A stretch of DNA of 64,000 bases from Aurantiochytrium sp. KH105 (Eukaryota; Sar; Bigyra; Thraustochytrida; Thraustochytriidae). Positions 9,834 through 20,059 of this stretch are shown here, piece after piece. The number at the start of each line of letters is the position of its first letter. Position 1 is the first letter of the stretch. The notes under the pieces are model-generated. The model was given only the letters and a program-made list of their open reading frames with translations. It made no database searches and had not been told where the DNA came from. Made by a program: the position numbers and the translations under genes. Location: the NCBI GenBank assembly GCA_003116975.1, contig BGKB01000107.1:186001-250000 (forward strand), written 5' to 3'.

Positions 9834-11639
9834 TTACTCTTGCTTCTGCTCCGTCTGCTGCGACGCCTGTTCTTGGTTTTGGGCGGACGCAGCTTTTCCA
9901 GTCTCTTTATTTTCCGGTTGACCCGGAGACTTGTTTTGCGATTTGTCAACGAGGGACATGAGACCGTTTGCCGCGTTTTTCATGTCGGAGGATTTGGGCG
10001 CAGAAGTAGAGGACGACGAAGAAGAAGAAGAAGAAGAGGTGGAAGGGGCAGCAGCAGCAGCAGATCCATCGCCTGTAGCGTTCTTTTCCCTGCCCTTGCC
10101 TGCAGGTCGTGCATTCGGCTTCTGAGCATCGTCAGACTTTTCGAGGTGATGCGGGTTGATGGGCGAAGAACTGAGAGACGCATGCAGCTCTGAGGGCGAG
10201 GTGGCGAGTCCGTTGTTGTTTATGATTCCAGCAGCAGTAAGGCTCTGAAGGACAGGATTGTTGGAGTGGACAGGGCTTCCGCCGAACGAAGGCAGGTTAA
10301 GGCGGTAGAGCTGATTGTTGGTGTTGCTTTCGACCTGGGGCGGCACAGAATTGCGGCGGTCCTTGGCGTTGGACTGTGCGCGCGAAGGCATGGCGCTCGC
10401 GCGGCGGCCCTTCTTCTTGGGCTGGCCCTTGTCGCCCTCGCCTTCGCCCGTCTCGGTGAGCTTATCGGCGACATGTGCCGCGGGTGGGTCGAGCGAAGTC
10501 TGCGGCCTCCTGTTCTGCTCGGCCTCCTCCGCTGCAGCAACGGCGGCCACCCTTGCGTTGCTCTCTGCCTCGGCAGCGGCCAGTTCGCTCTCGGAGAACT
10601 CGGCGCCGTCCTTGAAGTTGAGGACGGCGCGAGCTTTGTGGTACTCCTTGGCCTTAATGTCGTAGTTTCGCGCGGCCTCGATCTCGGTCTTGTAGCGCCC
10701 AATATAAACGACCTTGCGGCCGACTCGGATGCGCGCCTGCCAGCGACCGTCCTTGGCGCAGCGCGAGACGCCGCGGTAGACGGAGGACTTCCTGCGGGAG
10801 CGACGGCGGGTGTTTCCCGTTTGGCTGTTGGTGACGATGCTGGTGCTGGCGTCGGGGTCGTCGTCTTCGTCTTCCTCGTCGCCGTGCAAGGGGCTGACGC
10901 CGTTCTTGGGGGCGCCCGAAGCGGTCCGCTTACGGGATTTGGCTTTGCCTTTGGCGGGAGGGGGGCGAGGGGGTTCGCTGGTGCCATTGGCCTCGAGCTT
11001 TCGGAAGGCCTCCTGTTCGAGGGCGTGGAGGTTTTGCTGGTTGACGAAGCCGCTTTGCAGCTGCTGCAAGAGAATCGAGCCATAGAGCGTGTTCACGCCG
11101 GGTCCGCCCGGGCCGCCAAAGTGCGGCATAAAGCCGGGGATCCCGAATCCTGGGGAAGCGAGCCCATCGCTCCCTGCGAGGGACCCGCCTGCGGGCGAGT
11201 TCACGAAGCCTCCGGAGCTCAGGAGCGGCGCGCCGCCGTAGCCGCCGGGGCTGCTTCCAAAGTCATCTTTGCCTTCGTGGTGGTGGTGATGGTGTCCGTG
11301 AACCTCGGAGAACTCTGCGCCGTCGTCGTGTTTGCGGGGCACGGCTCTTCGGTTCGGCGTCGTGGACACGGCCTCGGGTGCGTTCGCTTCCTTGGCGTCC
11401 CTCTGTTGGTGTTGGTGGGCCTGCTGCTGCTGCTGCTGCTGCTGCTGATAGTGCTGCTGTTGCTGCTGCTGCGGCTGGTGGACCTGATGTCCTCCATGGC
11501 CGCTGCCGCCTGCCGCCGCGGCCCCCCTCGCCGCGCTCCCCCTCGCCGCGGCCCCCGTCGCCCCCGGCGAGAGCTCCTGCCGTTGCGGCTGCGCCGCGTC
11601 GTGCGCGGCGGCGTCCAGCTCCATCTCCTTGGCGCTCAT
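9834..11639 (-). CDS. AP2/ERF-domain transcription factor
   Basis: A 601-residue protein from ATG 11639. It contains one AP2 DNA-binding domain near residues 275-340: SSVYRGVSRCAKDGRWQARI, then VGRKVVYIGRYKTEIEAARN, then YDIKAKEYHKARAVLNF, with the RGV and WQARI core of the three-stranded sheet and the amphipathic helix. The flanks are low-complexity: poly-Gln and His runs from a CAG tract (about 11421-11475), a His run (HHHHHH), basic SKKR-like clusters that may be nuclear localisation signals (KGKAKSRKRTASG), and a Ser-rich, Gln-rich C-terminus. The frame stays open to 12413, but that extension is Arg/Ala-rich and encoded by pentanucleotide and GC-skewed repeats, so the internal ATG is preferred. 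Targets unknown. Confidence 0.9.
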   Translation of the reverse strand: MSAKEMELDAAAHDAAQPQRQELSPGATGAAARGSAARGAAAAGGSGHGGHQVHQPQQQQQQHYQQQQQQQQQAHQHQQRDAKEANAPEAVSTTPNRRAVPRKHDDGAEFSEVHGHHHHHHEGKDDFGSSPGGYGGAPLLSSGGFVNSPAGGSLAGSDGLASPGFGIPGFMPHFGGPGGPGVNTLYGSILLQQLQSGFVNQQNLHALEQEAFRKLEANGTSEPPRPPPAKGKAKSRKRTASGAPKNGVSPLHGDEEDEDDDPDASTSIVTNSQTGNTRRRSRRKSSVYRGVSRCAKDGRWQARIRVGRKVVYIGRYKTEIEAARNYDIKAKEYHKARAVLNFKDGAEFSESELAAAEAESNARVAAVAAAEEAEQNRRPQTSLDPPAAHVADKLTETGEGEGDKGQPKKKGRRASAMPSRAQSNAKDRRNSVPPQVESNTNNQLYRLNLPSFGGSPVHSNNPVLQSLTAAGIINNNGLATSPSELHASLSSSPINPHHLEKSDDAQKPNARPAGKGREKNATGDGSAAAAAPSTSSSSSSSSSSTSAPKSSDMKNAANGLMSLVDKSQNKSPGQPENKETGKAASAQNQEQASQQTEQKQE

Positions 11640-11712
11640 CGCGTCTCTCTCCGCGCTCGCTTGCTTTCTTTTCCCGCGCCTCGCTGCGCTTTCTGCGCTC
11701 GCCGCGCTCGCC

Positions 11713-11746
<34 letters not shown>

Positions 11747-13630
11747 TCTGCCCGCCGCCGCTTTGCTGCTCTGCCGCGCGTCTCCGCTCGGCTCCGCTGG
11801 CCGCGCTCGGCTCTGCGTGCCTGCTCTGCGCGCCCTGCTTAGCCGCCTTCGCCCGCCGCGTTTTTCCCTGCGCCTTTCCCTGCCCCTTTTTTCTCTCCTT
11901 CTTTCTTGCCTCCTTCCTTTCTTTCCTGCTTGCTTGCTTTCTTTCCTTCTTTCTTTCTTTCTTTCTCTCCCTCTCTCTGTGCTGGTTTCGCCGCTCGCTG
12001 GACGCCGAGCGACCCGCCGCCTCGCCTCGCCTCGCCTCGCCTCGCCTCGCCTCGGCGCGCCGACCGACGCCGAGCGACCCGCCGAGGACCGGGCGAGCGA
12101 GCGAGCGCGCTTGCGCTTGCGTGGGTTTCCTGGCCGGGCCGGGCGGCGCGGGGCGGGCTCGGGATGGGATGGACGCACGGGCTGGATGGGACGGGATGGG
12201 ATGGGATGGACGGGGTCTGCTGCTCTGCTCGCGCCTGCCGCTCGCTCGCTCGCTCGCTCGAGGGAGGGGGGGAGGGGGGGCGCGGCCGGCGGCGGGCGCG
12301 GGCAGGGCCGGCGTGTGCGCGCGCGCCGTGACCAGGCGCGCCGCCGCGAGCGCTATCCTGCCCCGCCGCCGCGGCCGCCAAGCAGGCGCGGGCGGCGCAC
12401 ACGCGGCGCACACGCGGGCAGCCTAACGACTCGGCCCAGCAACACACAGAGGCTACAATGAACCTACCTGTCGGGCAGCGGGCCAAGCAAACGAGCAGCC
12501 ACTGGACTAAACTGCCCGCCAGACAGACGCAGAAGGAGCCGGCCGCGCAGGCCAGCAAGCTAGGACCGGTCGGTGCCTATCGGCGCCGCACGCACGCCCG
12601 GCGACGACGAGGTGAGGCGAGATCGTCGCCGGAGGCAGGATTCTCCACGCCCCGCGGCCGCGGCCCAGCCAGGTGTGCGCGCCCGCCCGCCTGCCCTGCC
12701 GCCCGTGCCGCGCGCGGCTGCGGCGCACACACGCGCACACGCACGCGCACACGCACACACACGCTCGCACGCACGCCGCGGCGCTCGCGTGCGTGAGCAA
12801 AGAGAGCGACTGCGAGCACCGCCAGGGGGGGGGGGGGGCCGTTGGCGAGGTGGAGCGCGGGAGAGGGGACGGGGACGGCGACGGCGACGGGGGCTGGGCT
12901 GGGCTGGATTTTCCTTTCGTTGTTTCTTGATGTTATAGGCCTACTAAACTGCTTGCGCTCGATTTGGGCTGGGTGTTGGTTTCGGTTATTTTGGGCTGTG
13001 GCTCGGAGCCTCTTGTCTTGCAGGGGAGAAATCGTCCATCATGCGCGATGCGACTCTCGAGTCTCTCTGTGGAGCCGCAGCTTTTGTTGCTGCAATGCTT
13101 TTGTTTATAATGATAATGAGGCCCGGACAGCGGAATGGAGCCTGGACGCGGGGATCGATCCCTCCCGACGTGCGAGTCTCTCCTCCGTCCCGTCCGCCAC
13201 GAACGCCTGCACGTCTCTGCGCTGCCGCGCGTGACGATGGCATGCGCTTGCACGAGCGAGGCCTTGGCCGACACAACATGCGACGACGACGGCGCCCAGC
13301 AGCCACACCAGCAGCAGATTCAGGGCGCCGGGCCGGGGGGGTCGGTCGGTCGGTCGGTCCGAGTGCGCTCGCGAACTTGTTCGCTGGCCGGTGGCCTGGA
13401 GCGAGAAGGTGTGTGCGCCGCGACCTGGTACGGGAGGGGCACCAGCAAGCGACAGTGGCCGCCCCCAGAAGGTGGCTCGTGGCGTCGCAGCTTGTCGAAA
13501 AAGCATCAGTCGGCGTGGGCTTGTCTCGTGGCCGTCATGGTGTCATAATAATGTGATGGGTAACTTTTGTTTTGCCTTACTTATGAATTGAAGGGACTAG
13601 ACGGAACTAGTTGCGACACTATACGTTCCA
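11640..13630. other. Long repetitive divergent spacer, AP2 / ARP6
   Basis: About 2 kb, probably the AP2 5' leader and promoter plus the ARP6 promoter. Contents: pyrimidine-rich TTTCTTTC tracts (11890-11970), a (GCCTC)n tract (12022-12055), GGGAT-type repeats (12160-12210), a CACACG-rich tract (12722-12775), a G run (12824-12837), and (GGTC)n (13340-13360). A plus-strand frame from 13041 starts with a short hydrophobic segment but becomes Arg-rich; I do not support it as a gene. Confidence 0.5.
12022..12055. repeat. (GCCTC)n pentanucleotide tract
   Basis: Seven or so perfect GCCTC units in the AP2 leader region. Similar CGCCT/CGCCC runs occur at 46276-46320. Confidence 0.8.
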
Positions 13631-15061
13631 ATGCGGACGCCATCCATCGCAAAGCGCAAAGGCAAGGAAGGACTCGAGCCCAAAAGCACGATCGACGCGG
13701 ATGATGCCATGTGGCTCGTCATCGACAATGGCGGCCACGCCGTCAAGAGCGGCCTGCCAGACGCCATGAGGACAGCCGCGACCGAGGCGCACAAAGCCGC
13801 GCTCGAGCACGCTCGTCAACAGCCGAAAGGGCCTGGCCCTGTCGATGGCAACGACCGCCAGCAACAGGCCGACGAGGAAAAACGCGAACTCGCAGCCGCT
13901 GCGCTGCGTCGAGCAGCAGACTCGACAGTCTTGACCGTGCCCAACTGCACGGCTCGCGGGAAGAAGGATGCCAGAGGAGGCGCTGTTCTCGTTGGCCAAG
14001 ATACAGAAAAGCCACCCTCAGACAACGAAGACGTCGCGGGCCGCGTCCTCTTCACGCGAAGTCTTGAACGAGGCTATCTCATCAATCTAGACACACAGCA
14101 GCTCGTGTGGGAGCAAACGATTGAACGCTTTAATCTCAGCGGCGCCGTCACCGGTCTCGTCCTCACTACGCCTGCCTTTGTCCCCCAAGAAATCCAAACC
14201 GCAACGGAAGATCTCGTACGATCGAATCTTGGCATCAAACGTCTCCTCACCGTGCACCCCGCCCAACTAGCCGCCCGCGACGCAGATGCTGGTCCCTTTT
14301 GCATCGTGGTCGACGCCGGATTCTCTTTCACCCATGTAGTGCCCCTCATGGATGGCCGCGTCTTTGAACAAGCTGTGCGACGTATTGATGTCGGAGGCAA
14401 GCTTCTCACAAACTATCTTCGCGAGCTCGTATCGTATGGCCAGGTGAACCTCCAAGACGAGACGCAGATTGTCGATGTCATGAAGAGACAAATCTGTTAC
14501 GTCTCGACAAACATTGACGCCGATCTTGCCGCTCTTGCGCTTCTTGAACGGCAGCCTGGTCTTCCGGTCCGAGAGCGTATCCCACTCGTCGACCGTCGCG
14601 CCTTGGAGGCGCGTTTCACTCGTCGCTACGTTCTACCTGACTTTCAAACGATCATGGAGGGCTATCCTCTTCCGCCTAACACGGAGCCAGAGGAAGTTCT
14701 TCATCTTCGGGACCAGATGCTTGCTCTTCGCGGTGAGTGCTTCATGGTTCCAGAGCTCCTCTTCGAGCCGAGTAATCTAGGAATGCGCCAGGCAGGCCTT
14801 GTTCAGGTTATTCAAGATGTCGTTGACCTCTGTCCGCGAGAGCTCCGTCCCATTCTGCGCAAGAACATTCTTCTGACGGGCGGGTCTACATTATTTCCAA
14901 ACTTTGCAAAGCGTTTGTCGAACGACCTCGGGGATGCTTACAACGTACGCCATGTTCCCGATCCTATTCGCGGTGTATGTATGGCTGGGCGACATTTTGC
15001 TCCCGCTGAGGTGGAACAAGACCAACAAACGCAGAACCAGCCCTCCGCCGTGGGATCATAG
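13631..15061 (+). CDS. ARP6: Actin-related protein 6 (ARP6)
   Basis: A 476-residue actin-fold protein. ARP6 is a subunit of SWR1/SRCAP-type remodelers that exchange H2A for H2A.Z, so it should act in the nucleus. Seen: the phosphate-1 region MWLVIDNGGHAVKSGL at about residue 27; LERGYLINLDTQQLVWEQ; LVLTTPAFVPQEIQ; a phosphate-2-like VVDAGFSFTHVVPL; then ARP6-type RIDVGGKLLTNYLRELVSYG and DETQIVDVMKRQICYVS. The C-terminal actin block is FMVPELLFEPSNLGMRQAGL followed by NILLTGGSTLFPNF. FSFTHVVP, GGKLLTN and the VPE.LF.PS block separate ARP6 from actin and other ARPs. There is a ~90-residue Lys/Glu/Arg-rich insertion after the first strand (residues 45-130), and the protein is longer than typical ARP6 (about 400). 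Single exon, ATG 13631. Confidence 0.9.
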   Translation: MRTPSIAKRKGKEGLEPKSTIDADDAMWLVIDNGGHAVKSGLPDAMRTAATEAHKAALEHARQQPKGPGPVDGNDRQQQADEEKRELAAAALRRAADSTVLTVPNCTARGKKDARGGAVLVGQDTEKPPSDNEDVAGRVLFTRSLERGYLINLDTQQLVWEQTIERFNLSGAVTGLVLTTPAFVPQEIQTATEDLVRSNLGIKRLLTVHPAQLAARDADAGPFCIVVDAGFSFTHVVPLMDGRVFEQAVRRIDVGGKLLTNYLRELVSYGQVNLQDETQIVDVMKRQICYVSTNIDADLAALALLERQPGLPVRERIPLVDRRALEARFTRRYVLPDFQTIMEGYPLPPNTEPEEVLHLRDQMLALRGECFMVPELLFEPSNLGMRQAGLVQVIQDVVDLCPRELRPILRKNILLTGGSTLFPNFAKRLSNDLGDAYNVRHVPDPIRGVCMAGRHFAPAEVEQDQQTQNQPSAVGS

Positions 15062-15363
15062 ATTCTGTTTTGTTTTCTGACTGTGAACGCAATGTGTAAA
15101 CGAGATTATACCCTATTATTTCTATTGGCCTAAAAAACCGACCTGTCCGCATTCGCTTTTCATGGTGTCGTCCTACATTCTCAATCAGACGTAGGCCTAG
15201 TATTCTCGATTTCACCAATCTCAACTTGTTCACCCTCCTTCACTGTCAGCCCCGAACCACGAACCGGCAAGGCTCGCTCACGGAAAGCCCGAATTTTACT
15301 AATGTTGAACGATTGATGTGAATGGTCCGAATGGTCAAAAGAGAAACAAAGTAAAATCCCAAA
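15062..15363. other. Short spacer ARP6 / nucleotidyltransferase
   Basis: AT-richer intergenic stretch; ARP6 3' UTR and the promoter of the next gene. Nothing else seen. Confidence 0.5.
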
Positions 15364-17550
15364 ATGGGCGATAACGCGCCCGGATGGGCGATCTGCGCAA
15401 GCTATGCGGCCGCCGTCGCGAGTGTACTCCTCGCAACTCGAGCGCGCGCCGGCAAGGAGTCAGACTTGATCAAGACGCTCACGAAAAGCGAGGAGAAACC
15501 AGTCGCAACACCCAGCCCAGTACAGATTCGCGAAGACCTCAAATCTCATGACGCGGACGCGGACGCTGGCGCGGACGCTGGAGCGGACGCAGACGCAAAC
15601 GCAGTCACGGACGCAGACACGGACGCCCGACCTGCGGCACGTGCGGCGCATGAAAAGGCCATCCCCGCAGACCTCGTAGTGAAGATACCCACGCGCGAGC
15701 AGCTCGTACTTCGCTTCTTTCTCGAGTACATTGCCTGGAGCAAAATACCCGTTGATGGTGTCTTCATCAATGGAGGCTACGTCCGCGATCTCTTGCTTGA
15801 CAAAGAGCCCGATGACCTCGACCTCAGCATCTGTCTCGTCGACTGTGCCGAGGACGTCACTGTTGGCTCGATTCTCGAGGACATGCCCAACTTTATCGAT
15901 ACGCTTGGCGCAGAAATGGTGAAAAGCCGCTTTGGCTTTGACACGTTCAAGTCCGTCGACATTCAGGGCGATGTGTCCAAGGACAAAAATCTTGACACAG
16001 CCAAAGCAGTCTTTGGGTACGCTGATGGATCCCCTCCCCTCGATGTTGATGTCATGCCCACCATTGGCGAAGAAACTTACGACGAAAATGACACGCACCG
16101 CATTCCCACGCGCGACCAACGCGGAACGCCACTCCAGGATGCACTGCGCCGTGACCTCACCATTGGCGCCATGCTCGTCAAAGTCAAAGAGGGCGCAGAC
16201 GGGACCCTTACTTGGACCCTCCTCGACTATTATGGCGGGCTCGAGGACCTCAAGGCCGGCGTGCTCCGCGCACCGCACCCTCCCAAAGCGGACGCCAAGC
16301 TGATACTCTCTGACGCTGATCGCGAGCTAGCCAAGGTTGTCGGAATGGACGTCAACTCTCCTCAGGACATTTGGTGGGTCAAGGTTCTTCGTGACGACCC
16401 GCTACGCATCGTTCGCGTCTTCCGCTTCGCCGCCAAGCTTGATTTCCGTATCCACGAAACCTTTTGGAAGGTCCTGCCCTTTGCTCTCGATAACCTCAAG
16501 GCGAAGGTTGCCGGCTCGCGGAAGCTCACCGAAATACTTAAGCTTGCAAAGTATGGCAACGCAAAGATCATCGGTCTCTTCAAGCTCTGCTTTCGCAAAC
16601 GATTTGTCCACAATCTCGAAGGATCCGAAACATGCTTGGCAACGGGTATTTTTGGTGGCCAAGATGCCAGCGCCGTCGCTCACTATCTCCCGCCCATCGA
16701 GACCTTTGACAAGGATCGATTCATTCGTGTTGTCGAGGCCGCCATGCCCGACGCGGCCAGCCTCTCGCATGATGAAGCCATTGGGAACTTTCTCGCCGTT
16801 GCGCTCTATGCCACACGATTCAAGGACCACGAGAAATGGGAGGCTGACAATCTTGCAGCCGGTGGTCTTTCTGTCCCCGAAGAGGCCTTCGAACGAGCCT
16901 GCAACGGGCTCTCTACGTCCAACGATCTTCGCGCCGCAGGAATGCGCCTCCTGACCTCGTATGAGCGTCTGCGGACAATCACCGACGAGGCAAAGTGCCC
17001 CTCTTCGCCCGAAGATTCTCTGTTTGGCAAACGCTTGACCGCAGCGACAGCTGACAAAGCCGGCGAACACGCATCCTTGGACCTTGCTTTTACACGCTTG
17101 CGGGCAGTTTGGGAAACATTGGCGCTCGACAAAGAGCCCGAACACTTTGCACACGAACTCGTCGTGAGCATGCTTGAGCACGGGTCTGCACCAACACAGC
17201 GCGCTGCGCCGCTCGTCAAGGCCTATCTCGCTGCGCTAAGGGAAGCCCCCCCAACTCAAATTTCCGGCAAAGGCATCTCGGGTGTCGCCGAAGTTCCTCC
17301 GCATTTGCGGGGCGGCCTGCTCACGCGTTTGCGGATTCTGTGTCGCATGCGAGGCGAAACTGGTAACTTGGATGCGCCCGGCGCCCTGCACACTTATCTC
17401 GAGTCATCCTGTGATGGCTTGCTCACCGACCTTGTTGCGGAATGGCACGACGCCGAAACGGGCCAGCTCAAGAGCGCGTACCAGGCAGGCGCTGCCCGTA
17501 AAAAGGCTAACAAGTCAAAGAAAAAGGGCGGCAAGAAAAACAAGGGCTGA
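15364..17550 (+). CDS. CCA-adding enzyme / poly(A) polymerase family nucleotidyltransferase
   Basis: A 728-residue class II nucleotidyltransferase. CCA-adding enzymes add or repair the tRNA 3' CCA. Seen: FINGGYVRDLLLDKEPDDLD holds the nucleotide-binding G-G-x-x-R-D and the catalytic D-L-D pair; a third acidic site lies in PPLDVDVMP; the neck motif is DPLRIVRVFRFAAKL. The family's usual length is 400-500 residues; this protein has a large C-terminal extension ending in a basic Lys-rich tail (KKANKSKKKGGKKNKG). The N-terminus starts with a hydrophobic stretch (WAICASYAAAVASVLLATRA) that could be a membrane anchor or targeting signal, followed by a Asp-Ala dipeptide repeat (about residues 60-85) encoded by hexanucleotide repeats. 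Whether it makes CCA or oligo(A) cannot be told. Single exon. Confidence 0.85.
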   Translation: MGDNAPGWAICASYAAAVASVLLATRARAGKESDLIKTLTKSEEKPVATPSPVQIREDLKSHDADADAGADAGADADANAVTDADTDARPAARAAHEKAIPADLVVKIPTREQLVLRFFLEYIAWSKIPVDGVFINGGYVRDLLLDKEPDDLDLSICLVDCAEDVTVGSILEDMPNFIDTLGAEMVKSRFGFDTFKSVDIQGDVSKDKNLDTAKAVFGYADGSPPLDVDVMPTIGEETYDENDTHRIPTRDQRGTPLQDALRRDLTIGAMLVKVKEGADGTLTWTLLDYYGGLEDLKAGVLRAPHPPKADAKLILSDADRELAKVVGMDVNSPQDIWWVKVLRDDPLRIVRVFRFAAKLDFRIHETFWKVLPFALDNLKAKVAGSRKLTEILKLAKYGNAKIIGLFKLCFRKRFVHNLEGSETCLATGIFGGQDASAVAHYLPPIETFDKDRFIRVVEAAMPDAASLSHDEAIGNFLAVALYATRFKDHEKWEADNLAAGGLSVPEEAFERACNGLSTSNDLRAAGMRLLTSYERLRTITDEAKCPSSPEDSLFGKRLTAATADKAGEHASLDLAFTRLRAVWETLALDKEPEHFAHELVVSMLEHGSAPTQRAAPLVKAYLAALREAPPTQISGKGISGVAEVPPHLRGGLLTRLRILCRMRGETGNLDAPGALHTYLESSCDGLLTDLVAEWHDAETGQLKSAYQAGAARKKANKSKKKGGKKNKG

Positions 17551-17631
17551 ACAAGCAAAAATTAGGGACCTATTGCCTTGACTTTTCTTTGCTACCTAGA
17601 CCTTAAATTTCCTTTGCTAGGTGCATGATAA

Positions 17632-18666
17632 TTAGCTTTCGCTTGCACTTTTACCTTCATGGTCATCTTGTATCTGGCCCTTGCTCAAAACATTTTCATC
17701 ATTGTCGAGGCTCACGTCACTGATTCCGTCGCTAGCCTCTTCAGCAGCTCTCAGAGCACTCCGTAGTCGATTGATGGCTCTGCGTCGCGTTTCGCCTGCC
17801 CAGCATGACACTGCGGCGCGTAGTCGCATCTCATTCTTTAGGGCCAAGAGCTTGGTCGCCTGTCGACGCTTAAAGACTTCAAGTCTCGCGTACGACCGCC
17901 ACGATGCAAAGACGTGCCGAATATTTGCGTCGTTTGTCATGTGTACATAACGCTGGTGCGCACGGTCAAAGATTGCCTTAAAACCCACTGCGCGTACATT
18001 CCGATATCGATCCATCTCCTTGTCCGCAAGACGTCCACATTTCAAACAAAGAGGTGGTCCACGGAAGCTAATATCCTCAATGGTTTGGTTTTCCAACGCT
18101 GGTCGTACAGAAACACCAGCGCGAGTGCTCAGGGGATATCTCGATTGCTGCAGAGACTTGGATGAGGCGTCAAAACCTCGACTTAGTGACGCCGTTGGCG
18201 TGATAAAAGAGGCATAGTCTCCTCCCATCTCTTTAGACGAGCGCGGTGGTGCCGTTCGCGGCCGCATCAAGGGTGCCGACTTTCCTCTTTTAAGTCTTGG
18301 CTGTGCTTTGGCTCGTGCGTGGGCCTCGGCATCTCTATGCCTTGTGGTGGAAACAAGAGGCCCTGAGTGCTTTGCAAATCCATGCTTGCGCACCAAGTCG
18401 CTTTCTAAAGTCCTCGATTCTTCAGATGCTTCCAGACACATGGTAAGCATACGTGTAACCTGACGCGCGCGTTTCGGGGGTGCACGCGATTTCGACAAAC
18501 ATGTCGATGCACAGTATGTCTTTCTTTGGACTTTCTTTTGCGATCTCGCCAATGCAATAGAATCGTCCGCTCGCAGATCAGACAGTGACAGCTTGCTGCG
18601 TGAAGAGGGGGGTTGCCGACGCTGCACATCTTTGGATTTCAAGATCGGGTCATCTTCTCGGGCCAT
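17632..18666 (-). CDS. Hypothetical basic protein with Sfi1-like W/F helices
   Basis: A 344-residue protein from ATG 18666 (MAREDDPILK). Not recognised. It is strongly basic and Ser/Arg-rich in the first 200 residues, has a CLKCGRLADKEM segment, and ends with helices spaced like Sfi1 repeats: HVFASWRSYARLEVFKRRQA, then AAVSCWAGETRRRAINRLR. Such W-containing helices bind centrin in Sfi1 proteins, and a centrin gene lies at 4.2 kb, but two repeats are weak evidence. No signal peptide or membrane segment. Convergent with the nucleotidyltransferase gene (81 bases between stops) and divergent from the next gene. Confidence 0.6.
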   Translation of the reverse strand: MAREDDPILKSKDVQRRQPPSSRSKLSLSDLRADDSIALARSQKKVQRKTYCASTCLSKSRAPPKRARQVTRMLTMCLEASEESRTLESDLVRKHGFAKHSGPLVSTTRHRDAEAHARAKAQPRLKRGKSAPLMRPRTAPPRSSKEMGGDYASFITPTASLSRGFDASSKSLQQSRYPLSTRAGVSVRPALENQTIEDISFRGPPLCLKCGRLADKEMDRYRNVRAVGFKAIFDRAHQRYVHMTNDANIRHVFASWRSYARLEVFKRRQATKLLALKNEMRLRAAVSCWAGETRRRAINRLRSALRAAEEASDGISDVSLDNDENVLSKGQIQDDHEGKSASES

Positions 18667-19178
18667 GGCATGGATATTGAATTCGTTTGCTCTCGCTCGC
18701 GCACTCACCCAGAGGTGGAAGGGAGAACGGGGAAGGAGCTTGCTCTTCAAGAGTGCATGCAGCGCGAGACACCGCCCACGGGCCCGGCCTGAACAAGCGT
18801 TTTGACCCGCGTTTTGCGCGCGCTCGCTTGCAAATCTGTGAACAAAACGAGCGACGGACGCGAACCGGCCATCGAGCGAGGCTCGCTGCGGTACTTCTGT
18901 AGCAGTAGCTAGCTCCCTCTGTACAATTTATCCTGTACGGTCGCCGCATCCTCCAAGTCACCATTTTTTACATATCCGGTAACCTTGGAGTTGCTATAAT
19001 GTAAATGGAAAGCCTTGAACGGACCTGGCAATCATATTTTTCTTGATCTTGAGCGCGATAGCAATCCGTCTTTCAGGAAAAGAGAGCAAGCCTCGTCCGT
19101 CAGGCCTGGCTTGGCCCTGGGCCAAACCTGCTCAAACAGGAAGAGAAACACGGCGAGACAGAAGGGCGTCAAGCCACG
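18667..19178. other. Divergent intergenic region
   Basis: About 510 bases between two divergent hypothetical genes. Nothing recognisable; short overlapping open frames only. Confidence 0.5.
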
Positions 19179-19979
19179 ATGCAAGGCCACGCGCAGACGC
19201 CAGCTTTCGAACTTATTGAGGCATGCTTTGCAGAGACGCGCCGCGCGAGACAGCAAGCGCGAGCCATCCGTAGGAAGACTAGCTCACGGTCGCTGCAAAA
19301 GGGACACTACTCTGGCACGGCACCGTTTACAACGCGCGATGCCTTGACAGAGGACACAAGATCTGAAGAAGACCTGACCTCTGGTATCCAACCTCACGCC
19401 CCGCCGCCTGGTGAATACGAAGTGCAGCCTCAGAGACGTCCGCCCGGTCCCTCGCTCAGCTCAGTCGTCTCTGCACGCCGACGAGATGGGCTCGTGAGCG
19501 AGTCGCCGCAGATAGAGCCAGACAAGTCCGGCGTAGAAATTTTGCTCAAGGACTTTGCAAATCAAGTTGCGCGTTGGAGACAGACAGATCGAAGGAACCC
19601 ACCACCGGTTGAGTTTGCAGCTCAACTTAAAGCAAAATACTTGGATCACGACTTGAAAAACCTTCCGGTCTCGAAAATGTCTCATATTGCGCGCAAGGCG
19701 ATAACGCTTGAAGTGGCCAAAATAGCCAAACTGCCAGCTCGGCGTCCCAATGATTCTTCAAAGGGTATATCGTCGCCCACTAAGAAAAACAGCGCCGAGT
19801 CCACATTGCAATCAGACACACACGCGCAAAAGGCGGGCATCGTGGGCCAGCTGAACGAGACAGACTCTGCGCCGCAACTGCAACAACAGCTGGCCAGTGT
19901 CAATGGACTCAAATTCACAGAACTTCTCGCCATGTGTGAGACACAACAAACAACTTTGCAACATATGATGAGATCATAG
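19179..19979 (+). CDS. Hypothetical protein
   Basis: A 266-residue protein from ATG 19179, not recognised. Seen: a basic N-terminal helix (ACFAETRRARQQARAIRRKT), a disordered Pro-rich middle, a short helical segment (residues about 120-180: SGVEILLKDFANQVARWRQ and KMSHIARKAITLEVAKIAKL), and a Gln-rich C-terminus. No membrane segment. The reading frame has normal codon composition without the Arg-rich bias of antisense frames, which supports it being real. Confidence 0.55.
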   Translation: MQGHAQTPAFELIEACFAETRRARQQARAIRRKTSSRSLQKGHYSGTAPFTTRDALTEDTRSEEDLTSGIQPHAPPPGEYEVQPQRRPPGPSLSSVVSARRRDGLVSESPQIEPDKSGVEILLKDFANQVARWRQTDRRNPPPVEFAAQLKAKYLDHDLKNLPVSKMSHIARKAITLEVAKIAKLPARRPNDSSKGISSPTKKNSAESTLQSDTHAQKAGIVGQLNETDSAPQLQQQLASVNGLKFTELLAMCETQQTTLQHMMRS

Positions 19980-20059
19980 ATATTTGATAAGTTCGGCGCA
20001 CGTACGACGGACTGGCTGACTGATCATTCAATCGGCCACGGCTATTTTTCTAAAATGTT

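Noticed and set aside
11640-12413. N-terminal extension of the AP2 protein
   Set aside because: Open, but coded by pentanucleotide and simple repeats and full of Arg/Ala; the ATG at 11639 starts more normal sequence.
10266-12461. Very long plus-strand open frame (731 codons) opposite the AP2 gene
   Set aside because: It is the antisense of the AP2 gene in GC-rich DNA, rich in Leu/Val/Ala/Arg runs, with no domain. The minus strand encodes a clear AP2 domain.
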